Below are positions 55,902-63,613 of a DNA stretch of 64,000 bases, piece after piece. The DNA comes from Falsiroseomonas tokyonensis. GTDB taxonomy: Bacteria; Pseudomonadota; Alphaproteobacteria; Acetobacterales; Acetobacteraceae. Position 1 is the first letter of the stretch. Every line of letters starts with the position of its first letter. The translations under genes and the position numbers were made by a program. The notes beneath the pieces were generated by a model, which ran no database searches, was not told the DNA's origin, and saw only the letters and a program-made list of their open reading frames with translations. The DNA is taken from the NCBI RefSeq assembly GCF_019024325.1, contig NZ_JAFNJS010000005.1:248001-312000 (forward strand), read 5' to 3'.

Positions 55902-56027
55902 ATGAAGATCCGCAATAGCCTCAAGACCGCCAAGACGCGGGACAAGAACTGCATCGTGGTGCGCCGCCGTGGCCGCACCTATGTGCTGAACAAGAAGAAT
56001 CCCCGGCTGAAGGCCCGCCAGGGCTGA
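55902..56027 (+). CDS. rpmJ: 50S ribosomal protein L36 (zinc-independent form)
   Basis: A 41-residue L36 ([40 protein letters not shown]). It has a single cysteine, so it lacks the zinc ribbon of the C+ form; this fits the zinc-free S14 also present. ATG at 55902 has AGGA 8 bases upstream, while the ATG at 55896 is too close to it. The gene stands alone, not in the spc or alpha operon, as in other alphaproteobacteria. A stem GCCCCC/GGGGGC (56035-56053) follows. Confidence 0.95.
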   Translation: MKIRNSLKTAKTRDKNCIVVRRRGRTYVLNKKNPRLKARQG

Positions 56028-56034
56028 AGCTGCG

Positions 56035-56053
56035 GCCCCCTGTTTAAGGGGGC
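56035..56053 (+). terminator. Weak terminator-like hairpin after rpmJ
   Basis: A 6-bp stem GCCCCC/GGGGGC with the loop TGTTTAA begins 8 bases after the rpmJ stop. GGTTCGGATT follows rather than a T-run. It is likely the end of the short rpmJ transcript. Confidence 0.5.
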
Positions 56054-56063
56054 GGTTCGGATT

Positions 56064-56135
56064 CGTCGCGCCGCGGCTGGGGCAACCCGGTCGCGGCGCG
56101 ACGCATTTGAATTACATCGCGGCGCGACGCATTTG
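56064..56135. repeat. Inverted plus direct repeat cluster downstream of rpmJ
   Basis: CGTCGCGCCGCG (56064-56075) is a perfect inverted match to CGCGGCGCGACG (56092-56103). The second arm is part of a 19-base direct repeat, TCGCGGCGCGACGCATTTG at 56091-56109 and again at 56117-56135, with only 7 bases between. The first arm can thus pair with either copy. The cluster ends 4 bases before the stop of the minus-strand secreted protein gene, so it may be a bidirectional terminator. Confidence 0.6.
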
Positions 56136-56139
56136 GCGC

Positions 56140-56493
56140 TCAGCGCGGATAGAGCCGCTCCTGGCCGCGCGCGCCGCTGCCGCCCTGGGTCCAGCTGCCG
56201 GTCAGCGTGCCGTCCCGCTGCAGCTCATGCAGCGCGACGCCCGTCTCCCCCTGGCGCGAGACATAGCCCACGGCCAGCCGCGATCCCTGGCGCAGCGCCA
56301 GGCCCTGGGTCACGCCGCTGCCGGTGCGCCAGGTCACCTGCCAGACCTCCGGCCCCACCGGCTTGAACTGCACCTCCCCCTGATAGACCGCGCCGTCACG
56401 GCCGCGGCCTTCCAGCACATAGGTGCCGGCCTGCTGCGCCAGGGCCGGCGCCGCGCACAGCGCCAGCAGGGCGGCGAGGATCAGCCGGGTCAT
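56140..56493 (-). CDS. Small secreted protein, paralogue B
   Basis: A 117-residue protein with a Sec signal peptide (TRLILAALLALCAAPALAQ) and a mature domain of about 97 residues rich in beta strands: GTYVLEGRGRDGAVYQGEVQ, VWQVTWRTGSGVTQGLALRQ, HELQRDGTLTGSWTQGGSGA. It aligns along its length with the protein encoded just upstream (GAYVVEGVGADGSRYTGAAQ; WRLTWRVGGETIQGVAVDSR; YEVRPDGSLVGLWTSG). No family name is recognised. It has no cysteines in the mature part. Start overlaps the upstream gene by 4 bases, so the two are co-translated. Confidence 0.78.
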   Translation of the reverse strand: MTRLILAALLALCAAPALAQQAGTYVLEGRGRDGAVYQGEVQFKPVGPEVWQVTWRTGSGVTQGLALRQGSRLAVGYVSRQGETGVALHELQRDGTLTGSWTQGGSGARGQERLYPR

Positions 56494-56849
56494 CGCGGCG
56501 ACAGCGTCTCGCGCCCCAGCCCGCCCTCCTGGCCCGAGGTCCAGAGGCCCACCAGGCTGCCATCCGGCCGCACCTCATACAGCGCGCTGCCCAGCACCCC
56601 GCCATGCCGATAGGCGACCGACAGCATGCCGCGGCTGTCGACCGCCACGCCCTGAATGGTCTCCCCGCCGACCCGCCAGGTGAGCCGCCAGGTCTGCGGG
56701 CCGGTCGGGCTGAGCTGGGCGGCGCCGGTATAGCGGCTGCCATCGGCGCCCACCCCCTCCACCACATAGGCGCCGGCGCGCTGCGCCTGGGCTCCGGTCG
56801 TGAATAGGAGGGGTGCCAACAATGTGGCGGTGGCGATCAGACGGCGCAT
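56490..56849 (-). CDS. Small secreted protein, paralogue A
   Basis: A 119-residue protein with a Sec signal peptide (RRLIATATLLAPLLFTTGAQ, cleavage near AQAQ). The mature part is a repeated-strand domain that matches paralogue B through the motifs GAYVVEGVGADGSRYTG, QTWRLTWRVGG, SVAYRHGGVLGSALYEVRPD and GSLVGLWTSGQEGGLGRETL. The ATG at 56849 follows a strong ribosome site (AAGGAGGA on the minus strand). The pair look like a tandem duplication of a periplasmic protein of unknown role. Confidence 0.8.
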   Translation of the reverse strand: MRRLIATATLLAPLLFTTGAQAQRAGAYVVEGVGADGSRYTGAAQLSPTGPQTWRLTWRVGGETIQGVAVDSRGMLSVAYRHGGVLGSALYEVRPDGSLVGLWTSGQEGGLGRETLSPR

Positions 56850-56978
56850 GGCGAATCCTCCTTCGTGTCGGACGCGCATCATGACGCCGGATTGCGAAGG
56901 AATCCTGAGCCGCTTGCCGCCCCCGCCCGGCAAGGCCATCTTCATGCCAGCCAGCCGCCAAGGGAGCGCCCAGACGCC

Positions 56979-58406
56979 ATGATCGCCCTGCCGCCGCCCA
57001 AGCCGGAGATCCTGGCCCGCCGCGATGAGATCGTGGCCGCGCTGCTCGGCCTGCTGTCCGCCGATGCCGTGATCCATGAGGCGCTGCGCATGCGCCCCTA
57101 TGAGACCGATGGCCTGACCGCCTATCGCCAGATGCCGCTGGCGGTTGTGCTGCCCTCGACCACCGAGCAGGTGGCCGCGGTGATGCGCTACTGCCACCAG
57201 AACGGTATCCGCGTGGTCCCCCGCGGCGCCGGCACCAGCCTCTCGGGCGGAGCCCTGCCGCTGGAGGATGCGGTGGTGATCGGCGTGATGCGCATGAACC
57301 GCATCCTGGAGATCGACTTCGACGACCGGCTGGCGGTGGTGGAGGCGGGCGTGACCAACCTCGGCATCACCAAGGCGGTGGAGCATGAGGGCTTCTTCTA
57401 CGCGCCCGACCCTTCCTCGCAGCTCGCCTGCATGATCGGCGGCAACGTCAACATGAATTCGGGCGGCGCGCATTGCCTGAAATACGGCGTCACCGCCAAC
57501 AACCTGCTCGGGCTGAAGCTGGTGACGCCCACCGGCGAGATCGTCGAGGTCGGCGGCGACCACCTGGATTCGGCGGGCTATGACTGGCTCGGCCTGATGA
57601 CGGGCAGCGAGGGCATGCTCGGCATCGTCACCGAGGTCACCGTCCGCATCCTGCGCGGCCCGGAAGGCGCGCGCGCCATGCTCGCCGCCTTCAAGGGCAC
57701 GGAAATCGCGGGCGCGGCCGTCGATGCCATCATCGGCTCGGGCATCATCCCCGTCGCGCTGGAATTCATGGACAAGCCCTGCATCCATGCCTGCGAGGCC
57801 TTCGCCCATGCCGGCTATCCGCTGGATGCCGAGGCGATGCTGATCATCGAGGTGGAGGGCAGCGTGGCGGAGCAGGACGCGCTGCTCGGCCGCATCAAGG
57901 AGATCTGCGCCCGCTTCGACCCGATCAGCCTGAAGGTCGCGACCAGCGCCGAGGAATCGATGGCGATCTGGAAGGGCCGCAAGGGCGCCTTCGGCGCGGT
58001 GGGGCGCATCTCGCCGGACTATCTCTGCATGGACGGCACCATCCCGACCGGCGAGCTGCCCTTCGTGCTGAAGCGCATCGGCGAGATGAGCGTGCAATAC
58101 GGGCTGCAGGTGGCGAATGTCTTCCATGCCGGCGACGGCAACCTCCATCCGCTGATCATGTTCGATGCCAACGACCCGGCCAGCTTCCGCAAGGCCGAGG
58201 ATTTTGGCGCGGACATCCTGAAGCTGTGCGTGGAAGTCGGCGGCTGCCTGACCGGCGAACACGGCGTGGGCGTGGAGAAGCGGGACCTGATGGGCGTGCA
58301 GTTCCTGCCGCACGAACTGACGCAGCAGCGCGCCATCAAATCCGCCTTCGACCCGGGCTGGCTGCTGAACCCGCACAAGGTCTTCCCGCTGACCGAACAC
58401 GCATGA
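56979..58406 (+). CDS. glcD: Glycolate oxidase subunit GlcD (FAD-linked oxidase)
   Basis: A 475-residue FAD-dependent oxidase subunit that turns glycolate (or D-lactate) to glyoxylate. The FAD-binding PCMH domain has PRGAGTSLSGGALPLEDAVV, ARVEAGVTNLGITK-type segment (VVEAGVTNLGITKAVE) and CLKYGVTANNLLGLKLVTPT, TGSEGMLGIVTEVTVRIL. The C-terminal oxidase domain holds NVFHAGDGNLHPLIMFDAND and the end GCLTGEHGVGVEKRDLMG. ATG at 56979 is chosen at the family start. It overlaps glcE by 4 bases. Confidence 0.94.
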   Translation: MIALPPPKPEILARRDEIVAALLGLLSADAVIHEALRMRPYETDGLTAYRQMPLAVVLPSTTEQVAAVMRYCHQNGIRVVPRGAGTSLSGGALPLEDAVVIGVMRMNRILEIDFDDRLAVVEAGVTNLGITKAVEHEGFFYAPDPSSQLACMIGGNVNMNSGGAHCLKYGVTANNLLGLKLVTPTGEIVEVGGDHLDSAGYDWLGLMTGSEGMLGIVTEVTVRILRGPEGARAMLAAFKGTEIAGAAVDAIIGSGIIPVALEFMDKPCIHACEAFAHAGYPLDAEAMLIIEVEGSVAEQDALLGRIKEICARFDPISLKVATSAEESMAIWKGRKGAFGAVGRISPDYLCMDGTIPTGELPFVLKRIGEMSVQYGLQVANVFHAGDGNLHPLIMFDANDPASFRKAEDFGADILKLCVEVGGCLTGEHGVGVEKRDLMGVQFLPHELTQQRAIKSAFDPGWLLNPHKVFPLTEHA

Positions 58407-59575
58407 GCGCCTTGCTGAGCCCGGCCGACGAGTCCGGCCTCATCGCCGCCGTGCAGCAGGCCATCGCCGCGCGCACGCCGCTGGCCATCGAGGGCCATGG
58501 CAGCAAGCGGGGCCTGCTGCGCCCGGTGCAGGCGGCGGCCACGCTGACCACGCGCGGGCTGACCGGCATCACCCTCTACAAGCCGACCGAGCTGGTGCTC
58601 TCGGCCCGCGCCGGCACGCCGCTGCCGGAGATCGAGGCGGCGCTGGCCGAGCAGGGGCAGATGCTGGCGCCGGAGCCGCCGGATACGCGCGGCCTTTTCG
58701 GCGTATCGGAAGCCGCCACCATCGGCGGCATCGTCGCCACCAACCTCTCCGGTCCGCGCCGCATCACGGCGGGGTCGATCCGCGACCATCTGCTCGGCAT
58801 CCGCTTCGTCAACGGGGCGGGGGAGGTGGTGCGCAGTGGCGGGCGGGTGCTGAAGAACGTCACCGGCCTCGACCTCTGCAAGCTGCTGGCCGGCAGCCAT
58901 GGCACGCTGGGCGTGCTGACCGAGGTGACGCTGAAGGTGCTGCCGGCCGCGCGCGCCAGCGCGACGCTGGCGGTCGCCGTGCCGGACCTGGCCGCCGGGG
59001 TGCGGGCGCTGTCCGCCGGCCTCACCAGCCCCTATGGCGTCACCGGCGCCGCGCTGCGGCTTCAGGCCCATGGCGCCACCGCGCTGCTGCGGCTGGAGGA
59101 TTTTCCGGACTCCGTTACCTACCGCGCCAGCCGGCTGCGCGAGGATTTGTCCCCACTCGGCCAAGTGACGCTGCTGGAGGACTCCACGGCGCTCTGGCGC
59201 GGTATCCGCGATGCCGAGGCGCTGGGCGCAGCCGATGAGGATGCCATCTGGCGCCTCTCCCTCCGCCCCAGCGCCGCGCCCGCCCTGGCGGCGAAGCTTC
59301 AGGCGGCGTTCCGGGCAAAACTGCTGCTGGACTGGGGCGGCGGGCTGGTCTGGGTCGCGGGGCCGGCGACGGAGGCCGCGCATGCCGCCGTGATGCAGGC
59401 CACCTCCGCGGCGCGCGGCAGCTTCACCCTGTTCCGCGCCCCCGCGCCATTGCGCGCCGCCGTGCCCGTCCTGACCGAGGAGGCGCCGGCCCTGGCCGCG
59501 ATCGGCGCCCGTGTGAAGGCGGCGCTCGATCCGCATGGCCTCTTCAATCCCGGCCGCATGAGGTCCAGCACGTGA
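58403..59575 (+). CDS. glcE: Glycolate oxidase subunit GlcE (FAD-binding)
   Basis: A 390-residue FAD-binding subunit, the smaller partner of GlcD. It has IEGHGSKRGLLRPVQAA, YKPTELVLSARAGTPLPEIE, GGIVATNLSGPRRITAGSIR and SGGRVLKNVTGLDLCKLLAG, GSHGTLGVLTEVTLKVLPAA. The C-terminal segment DPHGLFNPGRM is the usual family end. It overlaps glcD by 4 bases and the next gene (mlrC-like) by 4 (GTGA). Confidence 0.94.
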   Translation: MSALLSPADESGLIAAVQQAIAARTPLAIEGHGSKRGLLRPVQAAATLTTRGLTGITLYKPTELVLSARAGTPLPEIEAALAEQGQMLAPEPPDTRGLFGVSEAATIGGIVATNLSGPRRITAGSIRDHLLGIRFVNGAGEVVRSGGRVLKNVTGLDLCKLLAGSHGTLGVLTEVTLKVLPAARASATLAVAVPDLAAGVRALSAGLTSPYGVTGAALRLQAHGATALLRLEDFPDSVTYRASRLREDLSPLGQVTLLEDSTALWRGIRDAEALGAADEDAIWRLSLRPSAAPALAAKLQAAFRAKLLLDWGGGLVWVAGPATEAAHAAVMQATSAARGSFTLFRAPAPLRAAVPVLTEEAPALAAIGARVKAALDPHGLFNPGRMRSST

Positions 59576-61101
59576 GTCGTCCCCGCATTGCCATCCTCGG
59601 CCTGCACCTCGAGGTGAATGCCTTCTCCCCGCCCACCACGCGGCACGACTTCCAGCAGCAATCCTGGGCGGAGGGGGAGGAGATCACGGCGCAGGCGCGC
59701 GCCGCCACCAGCGCCCTGCCGGCCGAGATCCCCGGCTTCTATGCGCGGATGGACGCGACCGGGGAGTGGGAGCCGGTGCCCCTGATCCTCATCACCGCGC
59801 CGCCCGGCGGCATCATGGCGCCCGGCATCTTTCCGGAGTTCCTGGAGATCATCCAGACCGGCCTGGCGGCCGCCGGCCGCATCGACGGCGTCTATGTCGC
59901 CAGCCACGGCGCCAGCCGCGCGGCGGAGGAGGCGGATACCGATGGCGCCGTGCTGCAATTGCTGCGCGACCTGCTGGGGCCGGATGTGCCGATCGTCGGC
60001 ACGCTCGACCTGCATTGCAATGTCTCCGACCGGCAGGTGGAACTCGCCGACCTGCTGATCGCCTATCGCACCAACCCCCATGTCGATATGCGGGAGCGCG
60101 CGGCCGAGGCCGCGGATGCGCTGCGCCGGATCCTGGAGACCGGCGAGCGGCCCGAGACGCATTTCATCCGCCTGCCGCTGACGCCGCCCACCGTCACCCT
60201 GCTGACGGCGGAGGAATCGCCCTATGCCGATGCGATCCGGGCAGGGGTCCTGGCGCGGGAGGAGGATCCGAACCTGCTCGGCGTCTCCGTCACCGGCGGC
60301 TTCGTCTATACCGATATCGCGAAATGCGGCCTCTGCGTCTGGGCCTCCGCCCGGCCCGGCCATGTCGGTGCCGCGGTGGATGTGGCGGAGCGGCTGTCGA
60401 ACGACATCTGGCAGCAGCGCGCCGCCCTGTCCCGCAGCCTGACCCCGATCGAGGAGGCGGTGGCCGCGGCGGTGGCGGTGGGCACCGACACCGCCTTGCC
60501 GCGGCTGATCCTGGCCGATGTGGCGGATAATCCCGGTGGCGGTGGCGGCGGCAATACCACGGCGCTGCTGGCGGCACTCCACGCGGCGGGCGCGCGGGGC
60601 GTGGTCTTCGGCGTGCTGGTGGACCCGGACCTCGCCGCCGCCGCCCATGCGGCGGGGCAGGGTGCGCGGATCGAGGCGGTGGCCAATGCCACGCCCGGCC
60701 CCTTCGCCGAAACCTTCCGCGCCACGGCCCATGTTCGCGCCCTGTCGGATGGGGCCGGCATCGGCCGCCGCGGCACCCTCGCGGGACGCGCCTTCTCCAT
60801 CGGGCCGGCGGCGCTGCTGGAGCTGGAGGGCAGCGGGTTGTTGCTGGCCGTGGGGTCGCTGCGGCGGCAGCTGCTGGACCCGGCGATGCTGGAGATCCTG
60901 GGGGTGGAGGTGGAGGCGGCGCGCACCATCGTGGTAAAGTCGCGCGGGCATTTCCGCGCCGGCTTCGACATCTATGCGACGCCCGACCGCATACTGGAGG
61001 TGGATGCGCCGGGCCTAGTCAGCCCGGTGCTGTCCCGCTTCGATTTCCGCGGCCTGCCGCGCCCGGTCTATCCGCTGGATGCGGAGGCAAGCTGGGGCTG
61101 A
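59572..61101 (+). CDS. M81-family metallopeptidase-like protein (MlrC)
   Basis: A 509-residue member of the M81/MlrC family, named for a zinc peptidase of microcystin breakdown. Family segments: IAILGLHLEVNAFSPPTTRH, DGVYVASHGASRAAEEADTD, VPIVGTLDLHCNVSDRQVEL, DLLIAYRTNPHVDMRERAAE, LADVADNPGGGGGGNTTALL and GHFRAGFDIYATPDRILEVD. Most family members are of unknown substrate and occur near transporters and catabolic genes, so a role with glycolate metabolism is only suggested by the position between glcE and glcF. The start is GTG, overlapping the glcE stop. Confidence 0.9.
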   Translation: MSRPRIAILGLHLEVNAFSPPTTRHDFQQQSWAEGEEITAQARAATSALPAEIPGFYARMDATGEWEPVPLILITAPPGGIMAPGIFPEFLEIIQTGLAAAGRIDGVYVASHGASRAAEEADTDGAVLQLLRDLLGPDVPIVGTLDLHCNVSDRQVELADLLIAYRTNPHVDMRERAAEAADALRRILETGERPETHFIRLPLTPPTVTLLTAEESPYADAIRAGVLAREEDPNLLGVSVTGGFVYTDIAKCGLCVWASARPGHVGAAVDVAERLSNDIWQQRAALSRSLTPIEEAVAAAVAVGTDTALPRLILADVADNPGGGGGGNTTALLAALHAAGARGVVFGVLVDPDLAAAAHAAGQGARIEAVANATPGPFAETFRATAHVRALSDGAGIGRRGTLAGRAFSIGPAALLELEGSGLLLAVGSLRRQLLDPAMLEILGVEVEAARTIVVKSRGHFRAGFDIYATPDRILEVDAPGLVSPVLSRFDFRGLPRPVYPLDAEASWG

Positions 61102-61110
61102 AGCCGGCGG

Positions 61111-61287
61111 TCAGGCCTGGCGGCGGTCGCCGCGGCGGCGGTCGGTGCGGATCTCGTCCGTGCCCACCGGCGGCGCGACCCGCAGCAGTGCCTGCTGGCG
61201 CGCGGCCTCGGCGGCGCCGAGCCAGGCGGCGCGGGTCTGGTTGTCGATCTCGGTGACGGGGCGGTGGTCGGTCATGGTCTCGCGCAT
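61111..61287 (-). CDS. Small charged hypothetical protein
   Basis: A 58-residue frame on the minus strand, inside the gap between the mlrC-like gene and glcF. It reads METs at 61287 and 61275; the first follows GGAGG by 9 bases, so it is preferred. The protein is polar, with a helix-like centre (NQTRAAWLGAAEAARQQALL) and an arginine-rich tail (RTDRRRGDRRQA). No family recognised. It is opposite in direction to the glc genes and ends 10 bases after the mlrC-like stop. Confidence 0.6.
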   Translation of the reverse strand: MRETMTDHRPVTEIDNQTRAAWLGAAEAARQQALLRVAPPVGTDEIRTDRRRGDRRQA

Positions 61288-61374
61288 TCTGCGGTTCCTC
61301 CAGATCGGTGGGGTGGCCTTGGCGGTCGTTGCGGCTCACGTTGCGTTTTGCAGCGCGTACCGCGACGAGAGCCT

Positions 61375-61388
61375 TTCACCCAGGTGAA
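61375..61388. promoter_or_regulatory. Operator-like palindrome upstream of glcF
   Basis: TTCACC (61375-61380) and GGTGAA (61383-61388) form a perfect inverted repeat around CA in the 214-base gap before glcF. Palindromes of this size are typical of dimeric repressor sites. No regulator gene is nearby and no clear promoter could be placed around it, so the assignment is tentative. Confidence 0.3.
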
Positions 61389-61501
61389 GAGGCAAGCGCC
61401 ATGCCGCGGCCAAGGTTCCCCTGGAGCCTCGCGCATCGGCGCACGGCGCCTTTCGCCGTGGCCTGCGTCAGCCTATGTTCAGCCCGGGTGGGGGACCGAG
61501 G

Positions 61502-62866
61502 ATGCAGACCAGCTTCACCGAGGCCCAACTGCGGGACCCGGATACGGCCGAGAGCAACCGCATCCTGCGCACCTGCGTCCATTGCGGCTTCTGCACCGCC
61601 ACCTGCCCGACCTTCCTGCTGCTGGGCGACGAGCTGGATAGCCCGCGCGGCCGCATCTACCTGATCAAGGACATGCTGGAGAACGACCGGCCGGCGACGG
61701 AGGAGGTGGTGCGGCATGTCGACCGCTGCCTCTCCTGCCTGTCCTGCATGACCACCTGCCCCTCCGGCGTGAACTACATGCACCTGGTCGATCACGCCCG
61801 GCGCCATATCGAGGAGACCTACCAGCGCCCGCCCGCCGAGCGCGCCCTGCGCCGGCTGCTCTCCGCCTTGCTGCCCTATCCCGGCCGGTTCCGGGCGGCG
61901 CTGCGGGGCGCCGCGCTCGGTCGGCACTTTGCCCGCTTCGTGCCCGGCACCTCGATGCCGGCGCAGCGGCTGCGCGCCATGCTGAAGCTGGCGCCTGCCA
62001 AGGTCCCGGCGCCGGGCGCGCTGGATCGGCCGGGGGTGCATCGTGCGCAAGGGCCGCGCCGGGGCCGGGTCGCGCTGCTGGCTGGCTGCGCCCAGCGCGT
62101 GCTGGCGCCCTCGATCAATGACGCCACCATCCGCCTGCTGACGCGGATGGGCCTCGATGTGGTGGTGCGGCAGGAGTCCGGCTGCTGCGGCGCGCTCGAC
62201 CACCATATGGGCCACCACGACCCGGCAATGCGCCTGGCGCGGGCCAATATCGCGGCCTGGACGGCGGAGCTCGAGGGGGAGGGGCTGGATGCGGTGGTGG
62301 TCAACGCCTCCGGCTGCGGCACCACGGTGAAGGACTACGGCTTCATGTTCCGCACCGAGCCCGAAGCCGCCGCCGCCGCGCGCATCTCCGCGCTCACGCT
62401 GGACATCTCCGAGCTTCTACAGAAATTCGACTATGCGCCGAGCCGCGAGAAGCCGGGCCTGACGGTCGCCTACCACGCCGCCTGTTCCCTCCAGCACGGC
62501 CAGAAGATCACCGCCGCGCCGAAGGAGCTTTTGAAGCGGGCGGGTTTTGCGGTGAAGGAACCGGCGGAGGGCCATATCTGCTGCGGCAGCGCCGGCACCT
62601 ACAACCTGATGCAGCCCGAGATCGCCGGGCAACTGCGCGACCGCAAGCTGGCCAATCTGGACCGCACCCGCGCCGATGTGATCGCGGCCGGCAACATCGG
62701 CTGCCTCACCCAGCTTTCGGGCGGCGCCATGCCCACCATCCATACGGTGGAGCTGCTGGACTGGATGGCTGGCGGGCCGGAGCCCGCCGCACTGCGCCCT
62801 GTCCTGGCGGAACGGGCGAAGGACCGCGCCCTTCTGCGGGAGGCCGGGCACAACCTGGCGGGCTGA
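61502..62866 (+). CDS. glcF: Glycolate oxidase iron-sulfur subunit GlcF
   Basis: A 454-residue iron-sulfur subunit that passes electrons from GlcD/GlcE to the membrane quinone pool. Two 4Fe-4S motifs are complete: CVHCGFCTATCP (cysteines 25, 28, 31, 35) and CLSCLSCMTTCP (76, 79, 82, 86). Two C-terminal CCG domains follow (QESGCCGALDHHMGHHDPAM; GHICCGSAGTYNLMQPEI). ATG at 61502 is preferred over the upstream 61475 start. It completes the glcDEF set although the mlrC-like gene and a minus-strand small gene intervene. Confidence 0.95.
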   Translation: MQTSFTEAQLRDPDTAESNRILRTCVHCGFCTATCPTFLLLGDELDSPRGRIYLIKDMLENDRPATEEVVRHVDRCLSCLSCMTTCPSGVNYMHLVDHARRHIEETYQRPPAERALRRLLSALLPYPGRFRAALRGAALGRHFARFVPGTSMPAQRLRAMLKLAPAKVPAPGALDRPGVHRAQGPRRGRVALLAGCAQRVLAPSINDATIRLLTRMGLDVVVRQESGCCGALDHHMGHHDPAMRLARANIAAWTAELEGEGLDAVVVNASGCGTTVKDYGFMFRTEPEAAAAARISALTLDISELLQKFDYAPSREKPGLTVAYHAACSLQHGQKITAAPKELLKRAGFAVKEPAEGHICCGSAGTYNLMQPEIAGQLRDRKLANLDRTRADVIAAGNIGCLTQLSGGAMPTIHTVELLDWMAGGPEPAALRPVLAERAKDRALLREAGHNLAG

Positions 62867-62908
62867 TTGGCCTTGCATGCGGGCGGGGGGATGCCGGAGG
62901 CTGGGCGC

Positions 62909-63478
62909 ATGATCCGTTCCGCCGCGCTGCTGCTTCTCCTCGCGTTGCCGGTCCAGGCGCAAACGCCGCCGCCGCGGCCCGGCGCCGCGGAGGCGCGCCA
63001 GGCCGAGCTCGACCGGCTGTTCGAGGCGCTGAAGACCGCACCCGACCAGGGCGGCGGCCAGATCGTGGAGGCGCGCATCCGCGCGCTGTGGAGCCAGGCC
63101 GTCTCCCCGGCCGCGGGCCTGCTGCTGCGCCGCGGCCAGCGCAACCTGCAGGCGCAGGAGACGGCGGAGGCGCTGGAGGATTTCGACGCCGCTTTGGTGC
63201 TGGAACCGGGCGCGCCCGATGCCTGGCTGCTGCGCGCCGCCGCCTATGACCGCCTGGGCGACCGCGTCGCCGCGGCGCGGGACCTGCAGCAGGCGCTGCT
63301 GCTGGAACCCCGCCATTTCGGCGCGCTGCTGCAGCTGTCCCAGCTGCAGGAGGAGGCAGGCGACCTGCGCGGCGCGCTGCGCAGCCTGGACGCCGCGCTG
63401 GCGCTGCACCCGCAACTGCCCGGTGGCGCCATGCGGCGGCGCGACCTGCAAAGGCGGGCGGAGGGAGAGGCGCTGTAA
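62909..63478 (+). CDS. Secreted TPR-repeat protein
   Basis: A 189-residue protein with a signal peptide (IRSAALLLLLALPVQAQ) followed by TPR-like helix pairs (ALEDFDAALVLEPGAPDAWL, LRAAAYDRLGDRVAAARDLQ, QALLLEPRHFGALLQLSQLQ, EEAGDLRGALRSLDAALALH). A periplasmic scaffold of unknown partner is likely. ATG at 62909 has GGAGG about 9 bases upstream and begins the signal peptide; the frame could extend to a TTG at 62867. It lies 42 bases after glcF and may share its transcript. Confidence 0.82.
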   Translation: MIRSAALLLLLALPVQAQTPPPRPGAAEARQAELDRLFEALKTAPDQGGGQIVEARIRALWSQAVSPAAGLLLRRGQRNLQAQETAEALEDFDAALVLEPGAPDAWLLRAAAYDRLGDRVAAARDLQQALLLEPRHFGALLQLSQLQEEAGDLRGALRSLDAALALHPQLPGGAMRRRDLQRRAEGEAL

Positions 63479-63481
63479 GCG

Positions 63482-63534
63482 GGCTGCGGAAAAAGCCCTT
63501 CCCCCTGCGGGTGGAGAGGGCTTTTTCCGCAGCC
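63482..63534. repeat. 18-bp inverted repeat between the TPR gene and ada
   Basis: GGCTGCGGAAAAAGCCCT (63482-63499) pairs perfectly with AGGGCTTTTTCCGCAGCC (63517-63534) around a 17-base loop. The right arm contains CTTTTTCC, so on the plus strand it may act as a terminator for the TPR gene. The AAAAGCCCT..CCCC core is similar to the start of the rarA-crcB hairpins (46244-46258), suggesting a repeat family. Confidence 0.7.
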
Positions 63535-63613
63535 TGTTTGGCGGGCGCAACCCGCGGATGGCGCAGCCTGCGGCAAGCGCCGATCTTCCGCCCGAGTTCG
63601 AGAGGCCGCCCCG

